A stretch of DNA of 40,994 bases from CAYQOX01 sp964419335 (GCA_964419335.1 CAYQOX010000040.1:1-40994), one strand, 5' to 3'. Numbered from the stretch's first letter, positions 7,641 to 17,800 are shown. The notes: generated by a model not told the origin, from the sequence alone. Program-made: numbers and translations.

Positions 7641-8712
7641 TGGTTTATCCATTCATAACCAAAGCGGTACGGGGAGATACACCTGGGGGGTGATTCATGG
7701 TTTGGTGCAGGTTTTACCTGCGTGTATGGAGTTGGATGTGGTCCTGCCTGTAGATTTCAGGCTTCCGCAAGGGTGGAAAGCAGCAGGGAAGAGGACGCGT
7801 TTTTTTGGGGTCTCTGTGATGACGCCTTGGCAGCGTGTAAGGTGGGAGCAAGTTATGTTGCCCGGGTTTGCGCGGCGGGTGAAGGCGGATGTGCTGCATT
7901 CTCCGGCGTTTATGGCTCCGATAGGGCGTGCTTGTCCTGCGCATCAGGTTATAACTTTGCATGACATGGCCTTTCAGGATTACCGGTATACGTTATCGTT
8001 TTCCCGGCGTTGGTTTTACCGGTTTGCGATTCCTGCTTCGATAAGACGCGCGGATGCGATTATTACGGATTCGCTCACGGTAGCGGAAGAGTTGAATGGG
8101 TCTCGGTATCGGAAAGAGAGTATTTACCCTATTCCTTTGGGAGTGGATGTCCATCAGTTTAATCCTTATAAAACGGAGCTGGATGAGGAAGTGCTATTGT
8201 ATTATGGAATCAAGAATCCCTATGTGCTTACGGTGGCCACCTTGGAGCCGCGGAAGAATCTAGAGATGGTTGTACAGGCTTTTCGGCAGGCGTGTGAGCA
8301 AGGTTATCAAGGGCAGTTGGTTTTGGTGGGGCGAGAGGGGTGGAAAGTGAATCCAGAGAGATGGAAGCATCCCCGAATCCGGCGGGTGGGGTATGTGCCG
8401 GAGGAGCATTTGGCAGCGTTCTATCGTCATGCGCATGCTTTTTTGGCACCCTCTCGGTATGAGGGGTTTGATTTGCCATGTGTTGAGTCGTTAGCTTGTG
8501 GGACGGCGGTGGTGGCGTCGGATATTGCAGTACATCGTGAGGTTTTAGAGAATTCGGCTTTCTTTTTGCCGGTGGATGATGTGGATGCGTGGAGTGAGGC
8601 TTTGCTCGATCTTCCGGATCATTCGAAAACAAATTATTTGGATCCTATTCGAACGTGGGAGCAAGTGGCGCGTGATACCTTGCGTGTTTATGAGGATGTG
8701 GTAGAAGGATGA
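7624..8712 (+). CDS. glycosyltransferase family 4-like, mannosyltransferase type
   Basis: 362 aa from ATG 7624 (MRILLNGLSI), preferred over an in-frame ATG at 7609 because family members begin with this strand and a GGGG stretch precedes it. N-terminal features are SGTGRYTWGVIHGL and ITLHDMAFQDY. The C-terminal half has VATLEPRKNLEMVVQAF, GYVPEEHLAAFYRHAHAF, and the donor-binding segment PSRYEGFDLPCVESLACGTA. This layout is that of mannosyl- or rhamnosyltransferases in O-antigen and exopolysaccharide clusters. It overlaps the preceding glycosyltransferase, so the two are co-translated and probably act one after the other on the same glycan. Confidence 0.87.
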   Translation: MRILLNGLSIHNQSGTGRYTWGVIHGLVQVLPACMELDVVLPVDFRLPQGWKAAGKRTRFFGVSVMTPWQRVRWEQVMLPGFARRVKADVLHSPAFMAPIGRACPAHQVITLHDMAFQDYRYTLSFSRRWFYRFAIPASIRRADAIITDSLTVAEELNGSRYRKESIYPIPLGVDVHQFNPYKTELDEEVLLYYGIKNPYVLTVATLEPRKNLEMVVQAFRQACEQGYQGQLVLVGREGWKVNPERWKHPRIRRVGYVPEEHLAAFYRHAHAFLAPSRYEGFDLPCVESLACGTAVVASDIAVHREVLENSAFFLPVDDVDAWSEALLDLPDHSKTNYLDPIRTWEQVARDTLRVYEDVVEG

Positions 8713-8717
8713 TTTAG

Positions 8718-8977
8718 GGGGATCCCCCGCCCGATAATGAAGTGCCCGATCCATGGCTGCGACGAAGTTTTTTCTTGGAGAAGGATGTTGAGCAAGCGCG
8801 GGTTTATGTTGCTTCTATGGGTTATCATGAACTGTATGTTAATAATCAGAAAATTGGGGATACGGTTCTAATGCCCAGTGTGGCGAGCCATAAGGAACGC
8901 GCACGTTATGTTACGAAGGGTGGTTACGGATGGAAGTCCTCTCGGGGACTTATGACTTCGTGGTTGATTTGGAGTAG
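8718..8977 (+). pseudogene. remnant of a GH78 alpha-L-rhamnosidase with internal deletion
   Basis: After a stop at 8715, the frame of 8718 reads GDPPPDNEVPDPWLRRSF and then ARVYVASMGYHELYVNNQKI with GDTVLMPSVASHKERARYV. This is the N-terminal beta-domain pattern of GH78 rhamnosidases (substrate ARLYVTALGLYELYLNG-like). The similarity stops near 8915. In another frame, positions 8930-8977 read MEVLSGTYDFVVDLE and stop, which resembles the last strand of GH78 proteins (a V-x-SGxYxF pattern). The gene thus seems to have lost its whole catalytic barrel by internal deletion. The tail overlaps the 3' end of the convergent acyltransferase. An open frame from GTG 8742 (94 aa) remains but is unlikely to be functional. 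Confidence 0.62.
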
Positions 8978-10206
8978 ACCGAGTTCAAAGAAAAGAGAGG
9001 TCGGATCGGGTATTTTCGTCCGTTGAGTATTTGTCCGATAAAAGTTGGTCTGACGCAATAGTGATAGGTCAGGAATAAAATGGGGAAAGTGATCAGATTA
9101 ACTAAAGGAAATTTGATTGACCAATGCAAATTCACGTCGGCTAGGATAATCTGGAAATAAACGACAATGGGCAGGTGGATGATGTAGAGCCAATAGGAAG
9201 AATCCGAGATGTAGCGCCAGAGCCGGTTTTCGGCTCTGAAGGTATGGACGAAAAAGCCGGTTAGGCCAAACATGTAGGTCCACATCATCAAGGCGTATAA
9301 GGAAAAATAGGTGAAGCGAGTTGCGAAGTTACTTTCGTTCATGGTGCTTCTATAAGCCAAGCTGGCGAATGTTAGTAGTATGCCAGCGATGATATACCAC
9401 CACCATTGACGCGGGAATTTTTCGATTAAATCGTACTGGCGGTGCAACATCCAGCCGAGGAGGAAGATGTAACCATAAAGCAAGGTGGTAGGCAGGTATG
9501 GGATAAGTGATTGTTTAGGGGTTTCTACTGTAAGTTCTTTCATAAGTAATAAACACCCGATGGCAGGAAGAGCCAAGAAGATGACATTCCATTTCGTATG
9601 CATGAGCCATTGTACGATTGCATCCCCTTTACGCGCCCAATGCGTAGTGTGAGCAAAGGTTTTGTAGAATCCCCAGCGCACGGCTACGGCAATGAGGTAA
9701 AGGACGAAAAGTTGGTGTAAGAACCAGAGGTGGGCAAGATCAAAATTCTCAATGAACTGGAGGGTGATGATACTGCCTAGGGTTAATTGCCATGCCGAAA
9801 AATGTCTGAATTCTTGAGGGATATCCACGACTTGAAAGTTTCCGGATTTTAGTGCTCCCCATGTCCATAGGTGGATTAGTAAGGGAAAGAGGATGATCCA
9901 GCCGATGACAAATGGGATAATGATACGTAAGGTGCGATTGGTCATGAAGCCTTTAGTACCTCGTTTGTGGTAGAGCATATGGGCGAAAAAGCCTGCCATG
10001 AGGAAAAAGAGTTCTAAACGGAAAGAATGGGTGGCATGAATAAAGAGGATGAAGATATAGTGGGTGCTAAGATCTTGGATAGCCCAGGCTACGCTGTCCA
10101 GATTTGAAAAGGAGAGGGCGGCGTGGAAAACGATACCTAGAAGTAAAGCAAAGGCTCTGAGCGCATCTAAGGAGTGGAAGCGGCTTGAAGTGGACTGGGA
10201 TGACAT
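8950..10206 (-). CDS. acyltransferase 3 family membrane protein (MdoC/OpgC-like)
   Basis: 418 aa with about ten predicted membrane segments. The N-terminus SRFHSLDALRAFALLLGIVFHAAL is the signature of acyltransferase-3 proteins: the His in the first membrane segment is the presumed catalytic residue. RLELFFLMAGFFAHMLYHKRG follows, with the Arg-rich cytoplasmic loop (FMTNRTLRIIIPF). The pattern is close to OpgC/MdoC, which succinylates periplasmic glucans, but family members also O-acetylate surface polysaccharides. The start at 10206 has AGGGGA about 8 nt upstream. Neighbouring glycosyltransferases suggest glycan decoration. The exact acyl group is unknown. Confidence 0.82.
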   Translation of the reverse strand: MSSQSTSSRFHSLDALRAFALLLGIVFHAALSFSNLDSVAWAIQDLSTHYIFILFIHATHSFRLELFFLMAGFFAHMLYHKRGTKGFMTNRTLRIIIPFVIGWIILFPLLIHLWTWGALKSGNFQVVDIPQEFRHFSAWQLTLGSIITLQFIENFDLAHLWFLHQLFVLYLIAVAVRWGFYKTFAHTTHWARKGDAIVQWLMHTKWNVIFLALPAIGCLLLMKELTVETPKQSLIPYLPTTLLYGYIFLLGWMLHRQYDLIEKFPRQWWWYIIAGILLTFASLAYRSTMNESNFATRFTYFSLYALMMWTYMFGLTGFFVHTFRAENRLWRYISDSSYWLYIIHLPIVVYFQIILADVNLHWSIKFPLVNLITFPILFLTYHYCVRPTFIGQILNGRKYPIRPLFSLNSVYSKSTTKS

Positions 10207-10419
10207 GACTTTCCCCTAACTTGTCATAGAAATGCGCTGAAGAGGAAAGAGATGATGGAGTGGATAACTATGACAGGTTTCGAATTTGGGTAACGACAAA
10301 AAACCAATATAACAAGTTGCAGGGCAAAATGCAACATGAGCCCGCAGGGATTTTTAACTATCCTGAAAAGGAGAATGCTAGCCCATGGGATCGTTTAAAT
10401 GCGAGAAACGGTTTTTTTA

Positions 10420-13400
10420 TCATTCAAAGCCAAACTCAATTTCATTTGGCCAGCTGCGCTGCCAATTTGGATGAAAGGCGGAACTCATTCCCTCGGCGGC
10501 GCTGCGATTCATGGCCAGTTCCATATCGGGCCCACGTTCTTCATGATTCACATGGAAGCCAAATTTCACGGTTTTTCCTTTTTGCATTAATTGTTCTACC
10601 TCGGGGATCTCGCTCCAAGGGAGGGCGCATTCAACAATGCGGGTTCCTGAATCATAGCGCACTTCCAGTTTGCCTTCCTTGACAGGTCCTTCGAGAGGAT
10701 GTTCAGGTTGGCGTGGATAGAAATGTTTGTAGGGCATATCAGGAGCAAGCAGGCGCCAAATCTCGGTGCCACCGCCATATTCTTCGGCGACTTTATTAAG
10801 AGCATATTCATAATCGGTGGATTTATACCATACAAATTTCGGCATCCGTCCAGGAAGATGAGTTTGCCATTCGTCTTCTTGCATGGGGATGGGGTTGAAG
10901 CCGATCAATACGTTGTCAAAGGAACGTTGAGGGATGGAGCTGGGGGTTGCAGGCCAACGACGATAGCTGAAATGGCGGACGCCATCAGGCCATACATGTT
11001 CGATTTTCTCATCGTCCTTTATTTCATAAGAGACTTTGGGGTAAAAGTCGGCATCTTCATCGCGGGTTTCAAAACGTAAAGTGCCGGGAGAAGGAGTTTC
11101 ATCCGCGATTTTGGCTGCGAAGTAAAAGTTGTTGTCATCGTAGGCGAGATAGGCAATTGCGAGACCTTCTGATTGAGTTGAGTCGAGGGTTTCGAACGGC
11201 ATCCACATGGATTCTTCGAAGGAACGTTTGGCGGATTCATCCGTGACAATGGTTTGCGGGATTGCGCCTTTCCAATCATCCAGTTTGCCATCGACTGAAA
11301 TGGAACGTTGATGGATTAGGTTAACGTGCATTTCTTCGTCATGCACGGCAACGCCTTCTTCGCCGGCATCAAATTCCACATGGAGTGGATAGCGGTTATT
11401 TGCACGAGATTGACCCGAGACATGGACATGAATCCATCGGCGTTCACGGGGTTTGAATTTCAAGGTTTGGGGATATTCGACATCCAAGCCGTCCAAGTCG
11501 ATTTTCAAATGTCCTTCGATGGGGTGGTTGTGCATACTGGTGAGCCGCAGGCGAATGCTAGGATAATTTTCGACCGGGCGTGTCATATCGTAGGCGATGA
11601 TTTCGAGAGGTTCGAGGCCATCCATCTTGGCTTTTTGGATGGCTTGGATCAATTGATTGAAACTCCCTTTTTGGTTAGGGTCGGCACGGAGGAAATAGCC
11701 TTTGTCCGTGAGAGGGATTTCAATTTTCCCGTTGTGGTTGGCGACGGGATTTCCGTAGGCATCGTACATTTGAAAGGCATTCTTTGGGGCGTTGATGGTG
11801 AAGGTAGCGTTGGTGAGGGGCATGGGGTTTTGAAGTTTGTTGATTAGTTCTGCTCGTTCGGGGTCCTCTTTTTCGATCGAACGTAGTTGTTCGCGGATTT
11901 GTTGTTTTGTTTCGATTTCATCCAGCGAGCGAACTCCGCTAAACAAGGCGGTTCCTTTTTGAAAGAGGGAATCGATGTCCCCTACTACGACCACGGTGCC
12001 ATCATCGGGGTTTCCATCCAATCCATGGAAGGTGTAAACCCAGGGAAGGCCGTTTTTGAAGAGGATTTCATCGAATTCGCGTTCGCCGATGAGTTTTTGC
12101 ACAGCGCCATAAGCGGCGGCCAAGGGCCTTGATTCAATCAAGCGTTCAATACGTTTCTCGCCTTCTTTGGTTTTGATGGTATCGTGAGCCACGCGGTTAT
12201 GACTGAGAGTGGAGACGGCGATACGGCTCAAGGTTCCCATCGAGCGGTCATAGCCGGCAGCGCGATTGCTCGCCACCACGGCGGCGAAACGGTCGTCGGT
12301 GTTGGCTACCCAAGATTCCGTGTCCCAAATACGCACGCGGCCTTTGTAATGGTCGCGCTGGTTCCATTGGGGGTACAAAACCGGTGCAGAGAGTCCCTGA
12401 TAGTGGATCGAACAAAAGTCGAGGTAGGGTAAAAATTCGTCGGAATCGTCGGGAAACAATTTATCGATAGTGTTGGTGGAGGAATCACAACCGCCAACGA
12501 GGATGTCGTAGCCTTCCTCACGTGCGCGGAAGACGGCGTCGCCCATGCGTTTGTATAAATGGCGATAGCGTGGGATGTCCGCTGCCCAGCCGGAGATGGA
12601 GAGGCCTTCCCAGGGTTCATTCCAAAGCATGAAGCCCGTAATGGGACCTTTCGGCCAGCCGTATTCGGTGGCGAGGCGATAAACAAATTCTTCGTAATCG
12701 TCGTCGTATTCCGGAAGCCAGACGAGGTCTTGTTTGCCATCTTTCATCACATCATTCTCGTCAAGATGGGGGCGTCCGCGTCCCAAAGGCATTCCCATGT
12801 GTCCCGTACCGATTTCGGCGACGACGGTGACTTTGTGTTTGTGGAATTCTTCCAACTCATGAGTAATACGTTCCCATTGTTGTTCATAGCGGTTTGAATC
12901 GGAAGGATAGTAGGAGATACCCCAGCGGATTGCTTGGATGCCCAAGCGTGCCAGGATTTCAGCTGGCATTTCTTCTAAGGATTGTTTGGGGTATTGGATA
13001 CGTTTTAGTTTGGGATCAAAGGTGCGAACGAAACTGGTCAAATAGCGTCTTCCATATTCGCCTAGATCTATGACTAAGCCATACCCCCCCTTCGTTTCGG
13101 GGGTCTCGGGTTGAATGGTAATGTTTTTCCATTGCTTGGGCTCAAGGTCCACGTGGATCGTTAAGGGAGGATAGGTCTCGAAGTGTACTAATTCAGGATA
13201 CCACTGATCGCCGGGGCGCGCTTGTTGGGCATAACGAATGAGATCGATTTTGCCTTCGGTTTGTATGGGCTTATCGGTTAGGTTTTCAATTTGGAAGGAA
13301 AATTCAGGTTTTTCGCCTGGATGAAAGACATTGCCTGGGGCGTTGGAGTCCAGCATGGTGACTTTGAAGGCGGGTTCTGCTTCTGGGTCGAGATCAAAGA

Positions 13401-13539
13401 CTTGGTTATACTCATGCATTTGTGAAAGGTTTCCCCATTGTGCCATGGTGAGGGGGGTGAAAATAAAAGCGAAAACCAATGTCCATAAAACGAGGGTTGT
13501 TATTGATAGAAAATGGTGTGTTGGATTCTTCGGGCTCAT
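10420..13539 (-). CDS. large secreted glycoside hydrolase, clan-A-like barrel with C-terminal CBM9-like domain
   Basis: 1039 aa from ATG 13539 (MSPKNPTHHF), preceded by TTGGAG with 6 nt spacing. The longer frame only adds a TTG-initiated stub. A signal peptide or membrane anchor spans about residues 8-33. A beta-sandwich region follows (to about 170), then a TIM-barrel-like region. There, FMLWNEPWEG (Glu at about 307) and VRIWDTESWV (Glu at about 408) have the spacing and context of the acid/base and nucleophile glutamates of clan GH-A enzymes. From about residue 745 (SISVDGKLDDWKGAIP) to the end the sequence resembles CBM9-like domains, with repeated acidic turns. I cannot assign a numbered GH family. 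Substrate unknown. It shares strand with the acyltransferase but is 213 bp upstream of it. Confidence 0.65.
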   Translation of the reverse strand: MSPKNPTHHFLSITTLVLWTLVFAFIFTPLTMAQWGNLSQMHEYNQVFDLDPEAEPAFKVTMLDSNAPGNVFHPGEKPEFSFQIENLTDKPIQTEGKIDLIRYAQQARPGDQWYPELVHFETYPPLTIHVDLEPKQWKNITIQPETPETKGGYGLVIDLGEYGRRYLTSFVRTFDPKLKRIQYPKQSLEEMPAEILARLGIQAIRWGISYYPSDSNRYEQQWERITHELEEFHKHKVTVVAEIGTGHMGMPLGRGRPHLDENDVMKDGKQDLVWLPEYDDDYEEFVYRLATEYGWPKGPITGFMLWNEPWEGLSISGWAADIPRYRHLYKRMGDAVFRAREEGYDILVGGCDSSTNTIDKLFPDDSDEFLPYLDFCSIHYQGLSAPVLYPQWNQRDHYKGRVRIWDTESWVANTDDRFAAVVASNRAAGYDRSMGTLSRIAVSTLSHNRVAHDTIKTKEGEKRIERLIESRPLAAAYGAVQKLIGEREFDEILFKNGLPWVYTFHGLDGNPDDGTVVVVGDIDSLFQKGTALFSGVRSLDEIETKQQIREQLRSIEKEDPERAELINKLQNPMPLTNATFTINAPKNAFQMYDAYGNPVANHNGKIEIPLTDKGYFLRADPNQKGSFNQLIQAIQKAKMDGLEPLEIIAYDMTRPVENYPSIRLRLTSMHNHPIEGHLKIDLDGLDVEYPQTLKFKPRERRWIHVHVSGQSRANNRYPLHVEFDAGEEGVAVHDEEMHVNLIHQRSISVDGKLDDWKGAIPQTIVTDESAKRSFEESMWMPFETLDSTQSEGLAIAYLAYDDNNFYFAAKIADETPSPGTLRFETRDEDADFYPKVSYEIKDDEKIEHVWPDGVRHFSYRRWPATPSSIPQRSFDNVLIGFNPIPMQEDEWQTHLPGRMPKFVWYKSTDYEYALNKVAEEYGGGTEIWRLLAPDMPYKHFYPRQPEHPLEGPVKEGKLEVRYDSGTRIVECALPWSEIPEVEQLMQKGKTVKFGFHVNHEERGPDMELAMNRSAAEGMSSAFHPNWQRSWPNEIEFGFE

Positions 13540-13635
13540 AAATAACTCCAATATACGTTTGCTTTTTTTCTATTATCCATATTTTTTGTATGATGGCAAT
13601 CCGTGTGTATAGAGAAACTCGAAGTGAGAAGAAAA

Positions 13636-13800
13636 TTAAGATGAAGGCTCATCACGAAAGGGAGTCATTTTTTGGACAAACGCCTCGGGGATGGGTTCCG
13701 CTTGTCTCCGCGCGGCCTTAAGGGCCGCTTGCTCCGAAAGCCGCTCCACACAAGCCCCTTCAGCGTTTTGGTTCGATTCATATCCATTGAAAATAGCCAT
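13636..13800 (-). CDS. small repeat-borne ORF, copy B (54 aa)
   Basis: 54 aa, MAIFNGYESNQNAEGACVER then LSEQAALKAARRQAEPIPEA, ending in PFRDEPSS. ATG 13800 is chosen because AAAGGGGGAACC sits directly upstream, a much better ribosome binding site than in copies A and C. The longer frame (85 aa) reads through the conserved leader. Amino-acid differences from the other copies are few and mostly conservative (Gln to Glu at residue 23). The copy lies between the large hydrolase gene and exonuclease III. It is the best candidate for a functional member. No family recognised. Confidence 0.55.
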   Translation of the reverse strand: MAIFNGYESNQNAEGACVERLSEQAALKAARRQAEPIPEAFVQKMTPFRDEPSS

Positions 13801-13862
13801 GGTTCCCCCTTTAGAATCATGTTCTGTTTTCTTTAAAATGTACTCAAATACAGGATGAACTA
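13638..13862 (-). repeat. dispersed small-ORF repeat, copy B
   Basis: Aligns with 33236-33462 across the ORF, its 3' tail (ATCACG-A-AAG block) and the 5' leader ending at TACTCAAATACAGGATGAA. It is more diverged than copies A and C are from each other, mainly between the ATG and the distal leader block. Confidence 0.85.
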
Positions 13863-13889
13863 AAATAATAACTTGAAGGAGTACACAGA

Positions 13890-14642
13890 TCATTCCAGCA
13901 CCATTTGGATCGGGCAGTGGTCGGATCCCATGACTTCAGGGAAGATTTCTGAGGATTGCAAGCGGGGGCGCAGGGCGGGAGAGATGCAGAAATAATCGAT
14001 GCGCCAGCCGATGTTCTTTTCCCGGGCTTTGCCGAAATAACTCCACCAGGTGTAGTGTCCCCCTTCTTGGGTGAATTCTCGGAACGTATCGATGAAACCG
14101 CTTTCGATGATGCGGTCGAAGCCTTCCCGTTCTTCGATGGTAAAGCCGGCGTTGCATTCATTGCCTTTAGGGTTGGCGAGGTCGATGGGTTTATGGGCAA
14201 CGTTTAAATCGCCGCAAAAGATCACGGGTTTGTGTTTTTCTAAGTCTTTGAGAAATTGAAGAAAATCCACTTCCCATTCTTGGGTGCGATAGGATAAGCG
14301 TTCGAGTCCCCGTTGTGAGTTGGGAGTATAGACGTTGACGAGGAAGAAATCTTCGAATTCCAAGGTGAGGAGGCGTCCCTCGCTGTCGTGTTTGGGGTGA
14401 TTCATCCCATAAAGGACTTTGATCGGTTCACGGCGGGAAAAGATGGCTGTGCCGGAATAGCCTTTCTTTTCGGCGGGATTCCAAAATGCGTGATACCCAT
14501 CCATGGGAACTGGGACTTGTTCGGGAAGAGCGCGGGTTTCTTGTAAGCATAAAATGTCAGGGTTGTTTTGTTCTATGAACTCCATGAACCCTTTTTTTAT
14601 TACGGAGCGAATGCCGTTCACGTTCCAAGAAACAAACTGCAT
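13890..14642 (-). CDS. xth: exodeoxyribonuclease III / AP endonuclease
   Basis: 250 aa, typical of the ExoIII/ExoA family. It cuts DNA at abasic sites and has 3' phosphatase and exonuclease activity, acting in base excision repair. Conserved blocks are visible in order: SWNVNGIRS (residues 5-13), LCLQETR with the metal-binding Glu, NVYTPNSQRG, FCGDLNVAHKPIDL (catalytic Asp and Asn), TWWSY, WRIDYF, and the C-terminal GSDHCPIQM with the catalytic His. AAGGTGAGTC precedes the start. It is monocistronic as far as can be seen. Confidence 0.95.
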   Translation of the reverse strand: MQFVSWNVNGIRSVIKKGFMEFIEQNNPDILCLQETRALPEQVPVPMDGYHAFWNPAEKKGYSGTAIFSRREPIKVLYGMNHPKHDSEGRLLTLEFEDFFLVNVYTPNSQRGLERLSYRTQEWEVDFLQFLKDLEKHKPVIFCGDLNVAHKPIDLANPKGNECNAGFTIEEREGFDRIIESGFIDTFREFTQEGGHYTWWSYFGKAREKNIGWRIDYFCISPALRPRLQSSEIFPEVMGSDHCPIQMVLE

Positions 14643-14800
14643 GACTCACCTTCGCCAATTATTTTTCTGTAGAGGATAAAATCATAGAGTATAGATAGGT
14701 GTGGCGAAGGCGGCTAGGGGAGGTGGGGTCAAATTCGGTATGGATTGGTCTATTTGTTTTTTTCGTGTTAACTTCCTAGTAAAAAACAGTGGGTAATAGA

Positions 14801-17800
14801 ATGAAATTAATTTTTCGCATGATTATTTTCTTGCTGCTCATCATCCATGGAGGAGAGGTCAGTGCGATTGAAATTGAGCGTCAACTGGATGCGGCTTTGG
14901 TGGAGGGCATCCCTTTGGGTGGGATTGGAACCGGGAAAGTCGAAGTGCTGCCCAATGGCCGTCTTGACCGCTTGACGATCAATAACAATCCCCATCGGCC
15001 GATTACGAAGGCGGAGGGATGTTTTGCGGCGGTGCGTGTGTCGCAAGAGAATCGCCGGACGGCCAAGTTCTTGCATCCAGAGGCGGTTCATGCCGAGGCG
15101 ATTGAAAGTGTGACGGTCGAGGGTTTTTATCCGCGGGCGCGGGTGCATTATCAGGATGCCCAGTTGCCTGTGGATATTGATCTGCGGGTGTGGAACCCTC
15201 ATGTGCCGGGGGAGATTGAGAGAGCCTGCTACCCTGTCGTGGTTTTGGAGTATGAGGTGAGGAACCGGACCGAGCAGGCGGCGACGGTGTCTCTGGCGCA
15301 ATCGTGGCAAAACCTGATTGGTCTGGGCGGGACTTTGGAGTATGAATATGCACTCGCGGGAGAGTGTGTGCATGAGCCCTTACGGCGGGGGGATTTGCAT
15401 GGGCTGCGGATGGGATTTAATACTTCGATCATGATGGATAGTCAGAGGAATACGTTGGGGGAATATGGGTTGTTTTATGAGAGGGGAGAGGATGAACGTT
15501 TGAGTTACCTTTCGTCGTGGGATATGAGTGAATTTGATCAAGTATGGCAACGTTTTCGTCAAGAGGGGGGATGGGAGAGAGCAGCCACGACGGAGCGCGT
15601 TGAGACCGAGGGAAAAGAGCGGCCAGCGGCTGCGCTTGCGGCGACGAAGGAGATCCCGGCACAGGAGCAGCGTACATTTCGCTTTTATTTCGTGTGGCAT
15701 ACACCCACCCGGGTGGATCATAGCGGGAAGGATTATGGAAATTATTACGCTCGCAGGTTTAATTCACCGGGTGATACGGTTGCTGAAGTGAGCAAGCGAT
15801 ATGAAGAAATCCAGGAGAAATGGAGCGGCTTTTATCAACGATTTGCCCGTTCATCCTTGACGCAGGATTTTGTGGAGCACTTGTTCAATGGTTTGTCGCT
15901 GCTGACTACGAACGGGGTTTTTTTAGAGGATGAGACTTTTTCTCTTTTAAGCTATGATGAAACCCTAGCGGGGAAATTGGGGACGCCGGAGGAGCGGCTC
16001 ACGCAGATGGAGTTGCTCTTGGGGCTATATGATGAATTGGTGTATTCCGAGTTAGAAACCTTTGCTTCGTGCGGGTTGCCCAATGGAGAAATCCCCACGA
16101 CGCTAGGGGATGTGGATACTACATTGATGAAGGGTGAGAGCCGGGAGGGGTATCTTGGGCGGCCGGTATCATCGATGGCTTATTTGCTTTATCTTTATGA
16201 AACCTATAGGCAGACGGGGGATTCTGCCTTGCTTGAAGAGCAATACTCTTCGTTACAGAACATGGTCTTCAGTTTGATGGAAAAAGACAGGAATTATGAT
16301 TTTATCCCCGAGGGTTCTTCTTTTCTGCCATGGGGGAAAGAACGAAGCATTTCCCTTTATGGGGGGGATCTGTGGCTTACAGCGCTTTATGTAATGGATG
16401 CGATCGCCGATCAACGCGGGGATTTAGAGTTGCAAACCCGTATCCAGGAATACCGGGAAGAAGCTGAGGTTCATTTACAAGATCAATTGTGGAATGGGGT
16501 GCATTTCAACCCCTATTTCTATTCGAATCAACCGGTGGAGTTACAAAGTGGGAATCCCTTCTTCGCCTTACTCCCGGGGACAGCGTTTGGTCTGCGAAAA
16601 GGATGGCCTTTGTTGCTTGATGAGAATTATCTTGAAACTCATTATCGCTTTCTGAGTGAGCAAGTCGATAGTCAGGAGGGGATTTCTTTCTCTAAGAGCG
16701 TGGTTCAGCAAATGGTGACGGCGCATACGGGAACCTCTCTGGTTCGTATGGGCTATCCCCGGGCGGGGATGAAGTGGATGCAGAAAGCGAAGCCGGAGCG
16801 TAGGCCTTTGGCCTCGGCTTGGTCTTATTTGCAAGCATTGAGTGGGGTTTCTTATGATGCTGTATCCCGATGTTTTACTGTGGGGCCTTGTCCTCCAGTA
16901 TCGGAGAAAGACTATACGGTTCCATTTTTTACGCCACATTACAGGGGGGAATTGGAATTGATTCAAACCCGCATGAATCCTGTGCGAATTTGTGCGTTGC
17001 GGTTTGATACGGTTCCGAGAGAGAACGAGTTGAGGATAGAAGAATTTGGGTTCTTGTTACCGGGTGTGGAGCAGAAAAGCCCTTATCAGATGAGGGTTTT
17101 ACACAATGAGACTTATCTTTCGGGGCAGGATTTTACCCGTGACCAGCAGCATGTGTTTGGATTGACTGAACCTTTGCAGATAAAAGAAGGGGATCAAGTT
17201 ACGCTTTTGATGGCGCCGACTACAGGGCCAAAACTCACCATCGATGCAAAGCGGAGAAAGATTTATAATCATGGGGTAAAAGGGACGGTTGAGAATGTGA
17301 AGTCCAACACCAGCGGTTTTTCATTCCAGATAAAGAATTTACTCAATCATCCACAAATTATAAATCTTGAGCTTTTTAATCGGGGTGATAACCAGTATTT
17401 GGTTTATTTGGATGGGAAGAATCTAACCTCGGCGGTGATTGATGTTGATCGTATCCCCGCGTTGTTGGAGCCGGGCACTATTTCTATTCGTGATGTAGAA
17501 CGCTTGGAACAAATTGAATGGGCGTGTGGGAAGGCGGTGGTGGAACTTGCGACCGCCCAGGGTGCAGATCAGATCAAGCCGCGTTTGTGGGATTTGCAAG
17601 ATCAGGTTAAAAATGCCTTGGCGATGGATGCGGCGATGCGGGGGGCACGAATCGATGTGATTCCTGCGAATGCGGCAACGTCTCCCCCGGAGGTGAAACG
17701 TTCTCCGCCTAGTCGGGAAGCCCAAGAGGCGGTTGAAGAGACCATCGACCAAGCGGAGGAATTTTATGATAACTTAGACCGGCTCACGGTTGATCCGACA

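Noticed and set aside
8717..8728. GGGGGATCCCCC palindrome as a terminator
   Set aside because: No loop and no T tract; it also lies within the GH78 remnant.
10260..10682. 140-codon plus-strand open frame
   Set aside because: Its 3' part is antisense to the large hydrolase and the peptide has no conserved pattern.
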